Shown: positions 8,836 through 21,121, counted from the first letter of the stretch. The stretch: 64,000 nucleotides of DNA from Pandoraea capi (GCF_902459735.1 NZ_CABPRV010000001.1:744001-808000); one strand, 5' to 3'. Notes: a model not told the origin generated them from the letters alone. Numbers and translations are program-made.

Positions 8836-8885
8836 CCCTATGGAGCGACGCCGTGTGACACCTGCGGCATCGCTTCACGACCGGC

Positions 8886-11837
<2,952 letters not shown>

Positions 11838-12239
11838 GTAAAAACTCCCGTTCCAATGAAATGGTGCTGTTAGCGCACTTCCACCAGCCAATCACTAAGA
11901 ATTCAGTCGGTAAAAAGTACGCCCTGGGGGCGCCGATGGAGCGAAGTGCTGAACACCGCACGACCGACGGACGGCCAAGGGTTCGAGGTGTCCGCTGCAC
12001 GGCTTTGCTGCTGTACCGCCTCCCGAAAATACCGAAAGGAGGTACGGTTAGATGGTTGCTCACAACCACTACATGTAGTGGTTGGTGGCCGAATTGGCAC
12101 TAAGTATAGTGGAGATGACGCACTCCGCAAACTCAAAAATTTCATTCCCCGGGAGGCCCGCGCCATGCCCGTGTCAAGCAAAACCTGTCACGGGGTGAGG
12201 GTTAATCGTCCCCCTCAGCGTCCCCCTTCCGTGCCCCGC
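11838..12239. other. 402-bp nrdA leader and control region
   Basis: No gene is seen. The tandem NrdR boxes lie at 12066-12112. Between them and the nrdA start there is about 230 bases of leader. It contains an inverted repeat at 12015-12048 (ACCG-CCTCC pairing with GGAGG-CGGT around a 14-nt loop, with a 2-nt bulge). This could fold in the mRNA, but no known riboswitch was recognised. Confidence 0.5.
12066..12112 (-). promoter_or_regulatory. Tandem NrdR boxes upstream of nrdA
   Basis: CCACTACATGTAGTGG (12066-12081) lies inside a perfect 22-bp palindrome spanning 12063-12084. GCACTAAGTATAGTGG lies at 12097-12112. Both fit the NrdR consensus, and their starts are exactly 31 bases apart, the same spacing as in the nrdB control region. 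On the minus strand TTAGTG and TACATG inside the two boxes are 17 bases apart and could be the -35 and -10 elements. Confidence 0.82.
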
Positions 12240-12869
12240 TCAACCCTGCGAGTCGCCGTCCGCGTCACCGGCACCGGACGTCTGAAACGGCAGCGCTTCG
12301 GATGCCAGTCCGGCCATCCGGCGCAGTCGCTGCCACTCGAAATAGGGCCCCGGGTCCGTCTTCCGGCCAGGTGCTATATCGGCATGTCCGGCCACCGCTT
12401 GAATCGGATAATGCTCACGCAAGACACGCGTGAGCGCCGCCAGCGTCACATACTGCGCCGCGGTGAACGGCAGGTCGTCAGTGCCTTCCAGTTCAACGCC
12501 GATTGAGAAATCGTTGCAGCGCGTACGGCCTTCGAACGACGATGCGCCCGCGTGCCATGCTCTCGCATCGCACGATACGAACTGTTGCAACGCACCATCG
12601 CGTCGCACCAGAAAATGCGAGGAGACGTGCACACCGCGAATCTCGTCGAAGAACGGATGCGCATCGTGATCGAGCCGATTCTGAAAGAACGCAGGGATCT
12701 CGTCGCCGCCAAACTGACCCGGTGGCAACGAGATGTTGTGCACCACGAGCAATCCGATCGGCATGTCGTGCGGACGCACGTCGAAGTTCGGCGACGGCAG
12801 ACGCTCCGCTTCCCGAATCCAGCCTTCGGCGTCGAGCGTGAGGGCCGGCAGTTTGTCCGGCGCGTTCAT
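12240..12869 (-). CDS. ampD: 1,6-anhydro-N-acetylmuramyl-L-alanine amidase
   Basis: A 209-residue cytoplasmic zinc amidase that cleaves anhydromuropeptides during peptidoglycan recycling and thereby limits AmpC beta-lactamase induction where AmpR is present. The zinc ligands expected for the family are H44 (VVHN), H162 (GHADIAPG) and D172 (TDPGPYFEW). The length is near normal, with a short acidic C-terminal extension. The ATG at 12869 overlaps the stop of a small upstream frame as ATGA. nrdA follows downstream on the same strand after a 402-base regulatory gap. Confidence 0.95.
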   Translation of the reverse strand: MNAPDKLPALTLDAEGWIREAERLPSPNFDVRPHDMPIGLLVVHNISLPPGQFGGDEIPAFFQNRLDHDAHPFFDEIRGVHVSSHFLVRRDGALQQFVSCDARAWHAGASSFEGRTRCNDFSIGVELEGTDDLPFTAAQYVTLAALTRVLREHYPIQAVAGHADIAPGRKTDPGPYFEWQRLRRMAGLASEALPFQTSGAGDADGDSQG

Positions 12870-13039
12870 GCGTCACCCCGCACCGGCGCAACGCACACGC
12901 CGAACGTGTCGATGCACACGACCTGTCCCGACAAGACCGACAGAACGGGCAGCGCAGGCGACCGGAGCGCAACGTTAAGGGACGCAGATGACTGGAGCAT
13001 GACGGGCACAGCGAACTCCCGTAGAGCGAGGGGTGGCAT
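12866..13039 (-). CDS. Possible small protein translationally coupled to ampD
   Basis: A 57-residue frame (MPPLALREF... to ...VAPVRGDA) whose TGA overlaps the ampD ATG as ATGA. A shorter form from an ATG at 13000 has a GGGAG site upstream. I recognise no family. The ATGA overlap is the only positive evidence, and it can arise by chance. It might be a short leader peptide or simply the 5' untranslated region of ampD. Confidence 0.22.
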   Translation of the reverse strand: MPPLALREFAVPVMLQSSASLNVALRSPALPVLSVLSGQVVCIDTFGVCVAPVRGDA

Positions 13040-13417
13040 TGTAGCCCACTTGGCGTGACGTCGCCGGTCGTCGGCCCGGCTTGCGATGCGCACGTCAACG
13101 TGGCGAGCGATCAGTGTCACGTGGGGCATCGTCCGAAACAAGTCGAAAAATAAAAGGCAAATTCCCAAAGAAGAAGCCTCTCGCACGACTTGGCCGAGAG
13201 GCTTCCGTGGGCGTGTCCACGCCCGGGGATGGCGCCGCTCTCGCGTCCTGCGTTGCCCGCAGAACACGCACACCATCCCGCGCCGCTCACAGGTGCGGCG
13301 CCAATGGCCGTTGCCGGCCGGTAAAACCCTGCACACGCGTCTCCCGCGCTAACCCCATTGTCCCCACGGCCTCCATTGTCGCTACCGGTCACGTCCCTCC
13401 GATCGCATGGCACCCGA
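13040..13417. other. 378-bp intergenic region between ampD and the DUF1269 gene
   Basis: It holds a minus-strand terminator (13165-13205) and an AT-rich patch at 13135-13170 that could be the ampD promoter. No coding sequence is supported on either strand. Confidence 0.5.
13165..13205 (-). terminator. Rho-independent terminator downstream of the DUF1269 gene
   Basis: A perfect 11-bp stem GAAGCCTCTCG/CGAGAGGCTTC with an 11-nt loop. On the minus strand TTCTTT follows the stem. It lies about 210 bases after the DUF1269 stop. Confidence 0.7.
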
Positions 13418-13936
13418 TCAGGGGAATGCCGGAATCGCAGCTTCGACCCCTTCCATATGCGCCTCGGGATGATGCTCCTTGAGCATCTCGCGAATCTCGT
13501 CGACGCGGCTCTCGCGCACATCCACCATCAGCAGAATCATGCCCCGCTCCAGCGGTTCACGAAACGCTTTGAGACGCGAGTTCGGCACCGACACGCCGAT
13601 CATGCTCGACACCCAGGCACCGAACAGCGCACCGAGAGGCGCCGTCACGATCATCAGTTCCCACTGGGGACGCGTGCCCACGATGGGGAAAAACGCGGCG
13701 ACTGCACCGACTGCCAGACCACAGAAGCCACCGATCACGAGCCCGGCTTCGGCGCCGCGCACGATATCGGAAGTCTGTAGCAGGTTAGCCTCGTGCAGTC
13801 CCTCCAGGTCCATTTCGTCACGCGCCATGAAGTGGATGTGACGTTCCTCGATCCGCGCGAGCAACAAGTCGCTCATCGTGCGCTGCGCACTCGCCAGATC
13901 GGGAAGAAGGAAATACATCCGTCTGCGCATTAGCAT
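13418..13936 (-). CDS. DUF1269-family membrane protein
   Basis: A 172-residue conserved protein of unknown function. After a basic N-terminus (MLMRRRMYFLLPDL) comes a soluble part. A hydrophobic, Gly-rich centre (VIGGFCGLAVGAVAAFFPIVG and PLGALFGAWVSSMIGV, about residues 66-115) likely forms two membrane helices. A C-terminal soluble segment rich in charged residues follows. An AGGAGG ribosome-binding site lies just upstream of the ATG at 13936. It probably sits in the inner membrane. Its only neighbours are ampD downstream and a PP0621 gene upstream, which do not reveal a role. Confidence 0.85.
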   Translation of the reverse strand: MLMRRRMYFLLPDLASAQRTMSDLLLARIEERHIHFMARDEMDLEGLHEANLLQTSDIVRGAEAGLVIGGFCGLAVGAVAAFFPIVGTRPQWELMIVTAPLGALFGAWVSSMIGVSVPNSRLKAFREPLERGMILLMVDVRESRVDEIREMLKEHHPEAHMEGVEAAIPAFP

Positions 13937-14158
13937 ATTGCGCCCTCCTGTCGTCGTCCCCGATTTGCCGCCTGTTTGTTGTTGATCTTCTAGATGGGGT
14001 AGGTAACTGTGTTTTAGTGCATGCGACAGTCATGCGCAAGCCGACGCGGCCGATTGGGCATCGGCCGGCACACGATAGCAAGGAACGGAAGACGACCGCG
14101 ATGCGCGCGGTGGCGCACCTGAGCGGTATCGCTGCGCGGTGCGCCCGCGCAGCCGGGA

Positions 14159-14470
14159 TCAGGCGCGGTGTTCGCGCGCGAGATGGGCGTCGCGATGCGC
14201 GGCGCTGCAAAAGTGCTTGTCGCCGGGGCCGGCGAGCGATTCGCTCTCGGGAAGATAGGTATCGCACTCGCTGCAACGCACCATGCGCTCGGCCGGCGGC
14301 AACGACTGACGCGCCGTGGTGCGGCCCCCGCTACCGGGCGACGTGCGCATGCGCTCGTCACGTTCGTTGCGTTCATTCCGCTCGGGGCGCTCCATGCGCT
14401 TGCGCTCGTTGTGGCGCATCCACCACGTCCCGGCAATCAAGAGCAACAGTAACAGCAGGATATTGCGCAT
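14159..14470 (-). CDS. PP0621-family zinc-ribbon protein
   Basis: A 103-residue small protein with a single N-terminal membrane anchor (ILLLLLLLIAGTWW). A highly charged Arg/Glu/Asn linker follows, and then a putative C-terminal zinc site formed by MVRCSECD and KHFCSAAHRDAH. PP0621-family genes are commonly found next to ypjD and ffh in beta- and gammaproteobacteria, and this one lies 6 bases after ypjD, probably cotranscribed. The function is unknown. Confidence 0.85.
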   Translation of the reverse strand: MRNILLLLLLLIAGTWWMRHNERKRMERPERNERNERDERMRTSPGSGGRTTARQSLPPAERMVRCSECDTYLPESESLAGPGDKHFCSAAHRDAHLAREHRA

Positions 14471-14476
14471 CGCGCT

Positions 14477-15361
14477 TCAAGTCTCCGTCATGCGATGCAG
14501 CACCACCTCAAGCACGAAGCGAGAACCGACATACGCCAGCAACAGCGCCACGAACGACGCCAGAACCCAACGCAGCGCGACCTTACCGCGCCACCCATAA
14601 AAATGCCGTCCGAGCAGCACCGCGCCGAACATCAGCCACGACACCACCGCGAACACGGTCTTGTGATCGATGCGCACCGCGCGCCCGAAGAGCGCCTCGG
14701 AGAACATCACGCCCGAGATGAGCGTCAGCGTGAGCAGCACGAACCCTGCGCCGATCAGCCGGAATAGCAGCTTCTCCATCGTGAGCAGCGGCGGCAGCGT
14801 TTCGAGCCAGCGCGACAGCCAGCCGTTCGCGTCATGGCTGCGCGACGGATGCAACTGACGCTCGGCATAGAGCATCAGCAACGCGTGCAGCGCCGCCAGC
14901 GCAAACAGCCCGTAGGCCATGTTCGCGATGATGAAGTGCGCCTTGAAAATCGGTTCCGCCGCAAAGCCGAGAATGCGCACGTCCGGGAAAATCGCCGGTA
15001 ACAGGCAGGCAACCGCGGCCACGGGTGTGACCATCAGTCGCAGGCTGTCGAGCGGGAAGAAGAAGCTTTCGATCCAGTAGATGCCGACCGAGAGCCACAA
15101 CATGGCCGAGAGCATGTACGCAAAACCGAAGTGCATGCTGTCCGCGCGGAAGATGGTCTGATGCAGCAACACCCCGTGCAGCAGCAGCGCGGCGAACAGC
15201 GAAAGCTGCATCGGCCAGCGCGAGGGCGTGCCCGTGACCGGTGCAGGCGCGACCACGCCGCCCGCGAGAGCGAGCGCGGCGTCGCGCCGGTAACCTTGCC
15301 ACGAACAAACCGCCAACCCGGCGTAGAGGATGGCGGTCAGCGCATACAGTAAAATAGTCAT
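14477..15361 (-). CDS. ypjD: Inner membrane protein YpjD, cytochrome c assembly (CcsA/HemX) family
   Basis: A 294-residue polytopic membrane protein with about eight hydrophobic helices. It belongs to the CcsA/HemX-like cytochrome c assembly family. A Trp-containing segment (WLSVGIYWIESFFF) and several conserved histidines in or near helices (for example KAHFIIANMAYG and RHFYGWRGK) fit haem handling, but the physiological role of YpjD is not settled. It is divergent from ffh, as in E. coli and most proteobacteria. The ATG at 15361 is about 110 bases from the ffh start, so the two promoters share that gap. Confidence 0.9.
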   Translation of the reverse strand: MTILLYALTAILYAGLAVCSWQGYRRDAALALAGGVVAPAPVTGTPSRWPMQLSLFAALLLHGVLLHQTIFRADSMHFGFAYMLSAMLWLSVGIYWIESFFFPLDSLRLMVTPVAAVACLLPAIFPDVRILGFAAEPIFKAHFIIANMAYGLFALAALHALLMLYAERQLHPSRSHDANGWLSRWLETLPPLLTMEKLLFRLIGAGFVLLTLTLISGVMFSEALFGRAVRIDHKTVFAVVSWLMFGAVLLGRHFYGWRGKVALRWVLASFVALLLAYVGSRFVLEVVLHRMTET

Positions 15362-15472
15362 GTTTGAAGTTTACACCAGCCCATGAGGGGCGCGCTGCCG
15401 TGCTTGCCATCCGCCGTCCCCGGCCGATGGGCGGGCAACCAAGGCCGCTTCAGGTCTTACAGGATACGTTTC

Positions 15473-16837
15473 ATGCTCGACAATCTCACTACGCGCCTGG
15501 CCAAAGTCGTCAAGACGCTGCGCGGCGAAGCCCGGCTGACCGAGGCCAACACGCAGGAAATGCTGCGCGAAGTCCGTCTCGCCCTGCTCGAGGCCGACGT
15601 CGCCCTGCCCGTGGTACGCGATTTCATCGCCAAGGTGAAGGAAAAGGCCCTCGGTGAGGAAGTCATTTCCAGCCTTTCGCCCGGTCAGGCCCTCGTCGGC
15701 GTGGTGCAACGCGAACTGACGGCCCTCATGGGCGGCGACTACGAAGGTCGCGCCGCCGAACTCAATCTGGCCACCACCCCGCCCGCCATCATCCTGATGG
15801 CCGGTCTGCAAGGCGCCGGCAAGACGACCACCGTCGGTAAGCTCGCCAAGCTGCTGCGCGCCCAGAAGAAGAAAGTCCTCACGGTCTCCACCGACGTCTA
15901 CCGCCCGGCCGCTATCGCCCAGCTGGAGACGGTGACCAAACAGGTCGACGCCGACTTCTTCCCGTCGCAACCCGATCAGAAGCCGGTCGACATCGCCCGC
16001 GCCGCCGTGGACTGGGCGCGTCGCCATCACCACGAAGTGCTGCTCGTCGACACGGCCGGCCGTCTGGGTATCGACGAAGCGATGATGCAGGAAATCAGCG
16101 CCCTGCACGCCGAGCTGAAACCGATCGAAACGTTGTTCGTCGTCGACGCCATGCTGGGTCAGGACGCCGTCAACACCGCCCGCGCCTTCAACGACGCCCT
16201 GCCGCTCACCGGCGTAGTGCTCACCAAGCTCGACGGCGATTCGCGTGGCGGTGCCGCGCTGTCGGTGCGTCACATCACCGGCAAGCCGATCAAGTTCGTG
16301 GGCGTCGGCGAAAAGCTCGACGGCCTCGAAGTCTTCCACCCGGATCGCATGGCGAACCGGATTCTCGGCATGGGCGACATTCTCGCGCTCGTCGAGGAAG
16401 CGCAGCGCGGTGTCGACGTTCAGGCCGCACAGAAGCTCGCCGACAAGGTCAAGAAAGGCGGCGATTTCGATCTGAACGACTTCAAGGCGCAGATCGGCCA
16501 GATGAAGAAGATGGGCGGCCTGTCCTCGCTCATGGACAAGCTGCCGGCGCAGTTCCAGGCTGCCGCCAGCCAGACGAACATGGATCAGGCCGAGAAGCAG
16601 GTGCGCCGCATGGAAGGCATCATCAACTCGATGACGCCCGCCGAACGCGCCAAGCCCGAGCTGATCAAGGCGAGCCGCAAACGCCGCATTGCCGCCGGTG
16701 CGGGCGTTCAGGTGCAGGAAGTCAACCGCATGCTCAATCAGTACGACCAGATGCGCACCATGATGAAGAAACTCAAAGGCGGTGGCATGATGAAGATGAT
16801 GCGCAGCATGAAGGGCATGATGCCCGGCATGCGCTGA
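15473..16837 (+). CDS. ffh: Signal recognition particle protein (SRP54 homologue)
   Basis: A 454-residue SRP GTPase that binds 4.5S RNA and signal peptides and targets inner-membrane proteins to FtsY and SecYEG. It has an N-terminal helical bundle, then the G domain with P-loop GLQGAGKTTT near residue 108 and VDTAGRLG near 193. The C-terminal methionine-rich M domain runs from about 325 and ends in MMKMMRSMKGMMPGM. The start is the ATG at 15473 with AGGA upstream; sequence further upstream is not conserved. No 4.5S RNA gene was recognised in this window. Confidence 0.97.
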   Translation: MLDNLTTRLAKVVKTLRGEARLTEANTQEMLREVRLALLEADVALPVVRDFIAKVKEKALGEEVISSLSPGQALVGVVQRELTALMGGDYEGRAAELNLATTPPAIILMAGLQGAGKTTTVGKLAKLLRAQKKKVLTVSTDVYRPAAIAQLETVTKQVDADFFPSQPDQKPVDIARAAVDWARRHHHEVLLVDTAGRLGIDEAMMQEISALHAELKPIETLFVVDAMLGQDAVNTARAFNDALPLTGVVLTKLDGDSRGGAALSVRHITGKPIKFVGVGEKLDGLEVFHPDRMANRILGMGDILALVEEAQRGVDVQAAQKLADKVKKGGDFDLNDFKAQIGQMKKMGGLSSLMDKLPAQFQAAASQTNMDQAEKQVRRMEGIINSMTPAERAKPELIKASRKRRIAAGAGVQVQEVNRMLNQYDQMRTMMKKLKGGGMMKMMRSMKGMMPGMR

Positions 16838-16896
16838 TATACTCCGGGCCGCATTTAGCGAATCCCCCGCACCACCGTTCCACAGGGTCGCCCCAT

Positions 16897-17445
16897 ATGA
16901 ACCGCGAAGAAGCCCTCGAAGTATTCCGTAATTCCGAAGAAATCGTCTCCGCCGACGAGGTCAACCGCTGCGTCGACACGATGGCCAAGGCCATCAAGGA
17001 AGCCATTGGCGACGAATTTCCGATGGTGCTGTCGGTCATGGGCGGCGCAGCCGTCTTTACCGGCATGCTCCTGCCGCGACTCGATTTCCCGCTCGAATTC
17101 GACTACATCCACCTCTCCCGCTACAACAACACCACTACCGGTGGCGCCATGCAGTGGCGCGTCGCGCCGCGCGACTCGGTGCGTGACCGCGTGGTGCTCG
17201 TGCTCGACGACATTCTGGACGAAGGCGCCACCATGGCCGCAATTCGCGACCGGATTCTGGAGATGGGCGCGTCGAAGTTCTACAGCGCCGTGCTGTGCGA
17301 GAAGATCCTGACGAAGGAAAAGCCGTCACATCCGGATTTCTGTGGCTTCACCGTGCCGGATCGCTACGTCTTCGGCTGCGGCATGGACGCCAAGGGTTAC
17401 TGGCGCAATCTACCTGCGATCCGCGCGCTGACGACGGCTCGCTGA
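16897..17445 (+). CDS. hpt: Hypoxanthine-guanine phosphoribosyltransferase
   Basis: A 182-residue purine-salvage enzyme that transfers phosphoribose from PRPP to hypoxanthine or guanine. The PRPP-binding signature VVLVLDDILDEGATM is at about residues 98-112. The length and the N-terminal region, which lacks extra domains, fit the HGPRT family. It follows ffh by 59 bases on the same strand and may be read through from it. It ends before a clear bidirectional terminator. Base specificity (hypoxanthine, guanine or both) cannot be fixed from sequence. Confidence 0.92.
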   Translation: MNREEALEVFRNSEEIVSADEVNRCVDTMAKAIKEAIGDEFPMVLSVMGGAAVFTGMLLPRLDFPLEFDYIHLSRYNNTTTGGAMQWRVAPRDSVRDRVVLVLDDILDEGATMAAIRDRILEMGASKFYSAVLCEKILTKEKPSHPDFCGFTVPDRYVFGCGMDAKGYWRNLPAIRALTTAR

Positions 17446-17522
17446 TCGGGGCGCGACATCCCGGCAAGCGTTTCGGGATGTCTGCATTGGCGCCGGGGGG
17501 GGGCAATCTCCCGCGCCCAATG

Positions 17523-17555
17523 AAAAGGGGACCTCATCGAGGTCCCTTTTCTTTG
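17523..17555. terminator. Bidirectional terminator between hpt and proS
   Basis: GGGACCTC pairs with GAGGTCCC around a 3-nt loop, flanked by AAAAG and CTTTTC. It serves convergent hpt (plus) and proS (minus). The remaining 17446-17634 region shows no gene. Confidence 0.85.
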
Positions 17556-17634
17556 ATTACCCGGCGGCCGTCACACGCACGGTGTCGCCGTTCCGTGCAC
17601 CGCCGGCCGGATCGACCGGCAGCGCACGTCCCAC

Positions 17635-19374
17635 TCAGATCGCCTTGGCAGCGCGCACCTTGCCGGTGACAACTTCTGCCACGGTCGCGGCGTCGAGCAA
17701 CTGCGCTTCCGTGTCGCGACGACCCTGATACTCGATCTTGCCTTCCTTCAGGCCACGGTCGCCGATCACCACGCGGTGCGGCACGCCGATCAGTTCCCAG
17801 TCGGCAAACATCACGCCCGGACGCTCGCCACGATCGTCCAGAATCACGTCGATACCGGCGGCCACCAGATCTTCGTACAGCTTGTCGGCGGCGGCACGCA
17901 CGGCGTCGCTGCGGTCGTAGCCCATCGGGCACAGCACCACTTCGAACGGGGCAATCGCTTCCGGCCAGATGATGCCGCGATCGTCGAAGTTCTGCTCGAT
18001 GGCTGCGCCGAGAATGCGCGTGATGCCAATGCCGTAGCAGCCCATTTCCATCGGCGCCGGTTTGCCCGTTTCGTCGAGGAACGTGGCGTTCATGGCGTCG
18101 GAGTACTTCGTGCCCAGTTGGAACACGTGGCCGACTTCGATACCGCGGCACAGCGCGATCTCGCCCTTGCCGTCCGGCGACGCGTCGCCCGGCACGATGT
18201 CGCGCAGGTCGAAGACGATTTCCGGTTCCGGCAGATCGCGGCCCCAGTTCACACCGGTGATGTGGAAGTCCGTCTCGTTCGCGCCCACGACGAAGTCGCT
18301 CATCTTCGCAACGGTGCGGTCGACCACGAGCTTCACCGGCTTCTTCGTGCCGATCGGGCCGAGGTAGCCCGGCGGCGTGCCGAACCATTCGACGATCTCG
18401 GCTTCGCTGGCAAAACGCATCTCGGCCAGACCCGGCACCTTGCTCGCCTTGATCTCGTTCAGATCGTGATCGCCGCGCAGCAGCAGCAGCCAGACGGTGG
18501 TGCCGGCCTTCTCGTCGTCCGTCGCGAGGACGATCGACTTGACGGTGCGCGTGAGCGGAATCGAGAGCAGTTCCGCGACGGCTTCGCACTTGGCCTTGCC
18601 CGGCGTGGCGGTCTTGGTCATGGCCTCGGCAGGCGCGGCACGCTCGCCTTGCGGGGCGAGCGCTTCGGCCATTTCGACGTTGGCGGCATAGTCCGACGTC
18701 GGGCAGTAAGCGATGGCGTCTTCACCGGTCTCGGCGATCACGTGGAACTCGTGCGAGCCCGAGCCGCCGATGGAACCGTTATCGGCCACGACTGCGCGGA
18801 ACTCCAGACCCAGTCGCGTGAAGATGCGCACATAGGCGTCGAACATCTTCTGATAGGACACTTCCAGACCCGCGCGATCCTTGTCGAACGAGTAGGCGTC
18901 CTTCATGATGAATTCGCGGCCACGCATCACGCCGAAACGCGGACGGATCTCGTCGCGGAACTTCGTCTGCACCTGATAGAAGTTCACCGGCAGTTGACGA
19001 TAGCTCTTGATCTCGCGGCGTGCGATGTCCGTCACCACTTCCTCGTGGGTCGGCCCGACGACGAATTCACGGTCGTGACGATCCTTCAGACGCAGCAGCT
19101 CCGGGCCGTACTTCACCCAGCGACCCGACTCCTGCCACAGTTCCGCCGGCTGCACGGCCGGCATGAGCAACTCCAGCGCACCCGCGCGGTTCATTTCTTC
19201 ACGGACGATGGCTTCGACCTTGCGGATCGAGCGCAGGCCGATCGGCAGGTAATCGTAGATACCGCCGGCGACGCGGCGAATCATGCCGGCACGCATCATC
19301 AGCTTGTGGCTGACGATTTCGGCGTCGGCGGGGGCTTCCTTGAGGGTGCCGAAGAAGAAACGAGAGGCTTTCAT
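17635..19374 (-). CDS. proS: Prolyl-tRNA synthetase (bacterial class II, with editing domain)
   Basis: A 579-residue class II synthetase that charges tRNA-Pro. The N-terminal catalytic core contains the ATP/proline site. An insertion of about 180 residues between motifs 2 and 3 is the YbaK-like INS domain (about residues 225-400), which clears Ala-tRNA-Pro. A C-terminal anticodon-binding domain follows ([12 protein letters not shown] onwards). The length is typical of the bacterial type. The start is the ATG at 19374 ([15 protein letters not shown]). It is divergent from rppH across 237 bases. A tRNA-Pro(CGG) gene lies at 25.6 kb. Confidence 0.97.
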   Translation of the reverse strand: MKASRFFFGTLKEAPADAEIVSHKLMMRAGMIRRVAGGIYDYLPIGLRSIRKVEAIVREEMNRAGALELLMPAVQPAELWQESGRWVKYGPELLRLKDRHDREFVVGPTHEEVVTDIARREIKSYRQLPVNFYQVQTKFRDEIRPRFGVMRGREFIMKDAYSFDKDRAGLEVSYQKMFDAYVRIFTRLGLEFRAVVADNGSIGGSGSHEFHVIAETGEDAIAYCPTSDYAANVEMAEALAPQGERAAPAEAMTKTATPGKAKCEAVAELLSIPLTRTVKSIVLATDDEKAGTTVWLLLLRGDHDLNEIKASKVPGLAEMRFASEAEIVEWFGTPPGYLGPIGTKKPVKLVVDRTVAKMSDFVVGANETDFHITGVNWGRDLPEPEIVFDLRDIVPGDASPDGKGEIALCRGIEVGHVFQLGTKYSDAMNATFLDETGKPAPMEMGCYGIGITRILGAAIEQNFDDRGIIWPEAIAPFEVVLCPMGYDRSDAVRAAADKLYEDLVAAGIDVILDDRGERPGVMFADWELIGVPHRVVIGDRGLKEGKIEYQGRRDTEAQLLDAATVAEVVTGKVRAAKAI

Positions 19375-19611
19375 GCAGATTTCCGGGAAAAATTAGGGTC
19401 AACGGCGCACGCGGCGGTTCGGTCGGCTGCGCCAAAGCAGGGCCGGGCGCGTAACGAGATGGTACCGAGACGGTAGCGTGACGTCTTCGCAGCCCCTGAG
19501 ACTCCCGCCGGCCATACGCGCCGCCCCGGTTACCCGAGCCGCCGCCGGCCGCCGCGCCGGTGATTATCTGTTTATAATCGAAGCAATTTTAAAGGATTCA
19601 AGGGTGGTTGT

Positions 19612-20319
19612 ATGCTGGACCGTGAAGGCTTTCGCCCGAACGTCGGCATCATCCTCTTAAACGCACGCAATGAAGTGTTCTGGGGCAAGCGGCTGGGCGA
19701 GCACTCCTGGCAGTTCCCGCAAGGCGGCATCAAGTACGGCGAAACGCCCGAACAGGCCATGTTCCGAGAATTGCACGAGGAAACCGGGCTAAAGCCAGAA
19801 CACGTCAAAATCATCGGTCGCACACGCGACTGGCTGCGTTATGAGGTGCCGGACAAGTTCATCAAACGCGAAGTGCGCGGACATTACCGGGGCCAGAAGC
19901 AGATCTGGTTCCTGCTGCGCATGGTCGGGCGCGACTGCGATATCTGCTTGCGTGCAACCGATCATCCGGAGTTCGACGCCTGGCGCTGGAACGAATACTG
20001 GGTGCCGCTCGACGCGGTGATCGAGTTCAAGCGCGAGGTGTATCAGCTCGCGCTGAACGAACTCTCGCGTTATCTGCGACGCACCGCCGCACGCGCTCAG
20101 CAGGACCGGCGCCGGTTTCCGAGAGCCGGGGCACGTGTGGGCGAAATGCCGCCGGGCGCCACGGATGCGTTGCATGAGCAGGAAGGCGGCTTCGGCAGCG
20201 GTGACTGCGGCGACGCGTCTGCGATATCCGATGGTGCGGACGGCACAGGCACGACGGATACCGCAGATACGGCGGATACGGCGAACCATGCCGACCGTCA
20301 CCACCGCCGGGAGCACTGA
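19612..20319 (+). CDS. rppH: RNA pyrophosphohydrolase
   Basis: A 235-residue Nudix hydrolase that removes pyrophosphate from the 5' end of triphosphorylated mRNAs and so triggers RNase E decay. The Nudix box [23 protein letters not shown] lies at about residues 38-60 in the usual RppH context (WQFPQGG). Roughly the first 160 residues are the conserved enzyme. The last 70 are a low-complexity, Asp/Thr/Gly-rich tail with a TADTADTA repeat, longer than in E. coli. A TATAAT hexamer at 19573-19578 is a possible -10 element. A terminator follows at 20353. Confidence 0.94.
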   Translation: MLDREGFRPNVGIILLNARNEVFWGKRLGEHSWQFPQGGIKYGETPEQAMFRELHEETGLKPEHVKIIGRTRDWLRYEVPDKFIKREVRGHYRGQKQIWFLLRMVGRDCDICLRATDHPEFDAWRWNEYWVPLDAVIEFKREVYQLALNELSRYLRRTAARAQQDRRRFPRAGARVGEMPPGATDALHEQEGGFGSGDCGDASAISDGADGTGTTDTADTADTANHADRHHRREH

Positions 20320-20352
20320 ACCGGACGGCCGCCGGCCTGTCACAACACCGGA

Positions 20353-20384
20353 CGCGGGCATGATGCCCGCGCCCGCTTTTTTTT
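20353..20384 (+). terminator. Rho-independent terminator after rppH
   Basis: CGCGGGCA pairs with TGCCCGCG around a 3-nt loop. CCCGC and a run of eight T follow. It ends just 20 bases before the next gene. Confidence 0.85.
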
Positions 20385-20404
20385 GATTCCTCGACCCCAT
20401 TCCC

Positions 20405-20980
20405 ATGCGTCCTTCCTTTGCCCGCCGCGCCCCGCGCCTGGTCACGCTCGTTTCCCTGGCCGCCCTCGCGCTGATCGCCGCTTGCAGCAGCACGTCGCAG
20501 CCCGTTCAGGACTTTGACGAATACATGGCGCAACAAGAGGCCGCCAAGGGCAAGTGGAAGGAAGCGGAATACAAGCTCCCGACCGAAGCACCGAAGGATG
20601 CCGATCTGATCAGCTTCTCCACGCTGCCCAATGCCACCCTCGATTACGCCATCGACGCGAAGTCCGTCGAGGTCACCCGCGACGACGGCGTGGTCCGCTA
20701 CGTCGCCGTCATCCGCAGCAAGGAAGGGGCGCGCAACGTGTCGTACGAAGGCATCCACTGCTCGTCGTTCGAATCGCGTCTGTACGCCACCGGCCGTCCT
20801 GACGGCACCTGGGCCCCGGCGCGCAACAGCGAATGGCGCCCGATCCGCCCGTATGGCGCGACCGCCTATCAGGGCATCCTGTTCCGCGACTTCCTCTGCC
20901 AGGACAAGACACCGTACGGCACCGCCAAGGACATCGTGCAGAACCTGCGCTATCCGACGACGCCTGCCGCCTATCGTTGA
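20405..20980 (+). CDS. CNP1-like family lipoprotein
   Basis: A 191-residue predicted lipoprotein. A basic signal peptide and hydrophobic stretch end in the lipobox LIAAC, with the lipidated cysteine at residue 27. The mature part resembles the CNP1-like (cryptic neisserial protein 1) family found beside rppH and proB in Burkholderiales. Two further cysteines (IHCSS, FLCQD) could form a disulfide in the periplasm. It sits between rppH and proB, and a terminator follows. The function is unknown. Confidence 0.85.
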   Translation: MRPSFARRAPRLVTLVSLAALALIAACSSTSQPVQDFDEYMAQQEAAKGKWKEAEYKLPTEAPKDADLISFSTLPNATLDYAIDAKSVEVTRDDGVVRYVAVIRSKEGARNVSYEGIHCSSFESRLYATGRPDGTWAPARNSEWRPIRPYGATAYQGILFRDFLCQDKTPYGTAKDIVQNLRYPTTPAAYR

Positions 20981-21042
20981 TGCCTTGCAGAGCAGGCCGC
21001 GCCAGCGTGAAAACGCTGATGCCGCTGCGACCTTCGCGATGA

Positions 21043-21080
21043 AAAAAACGCCGGTCACGAATCACGTGCCGGCGTTTTTT
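21043..21080. terminator. Bidirectional terminator between the CNP1-like gene and proB
   Basis: AAAAAACGCCGG pairs with CCGGCGTTTTTT. An inner CACG/CGTG stem is separated from the outer stem by a single bulged T. T-runs are present on both strands, as expected between convergent genes. Confidence 0.9.
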
Positions 21081-21121
21081 GTCTCTGGCTGTCCCGCCTC
21101 TGCAAGGAGGCTGTATCGGTC

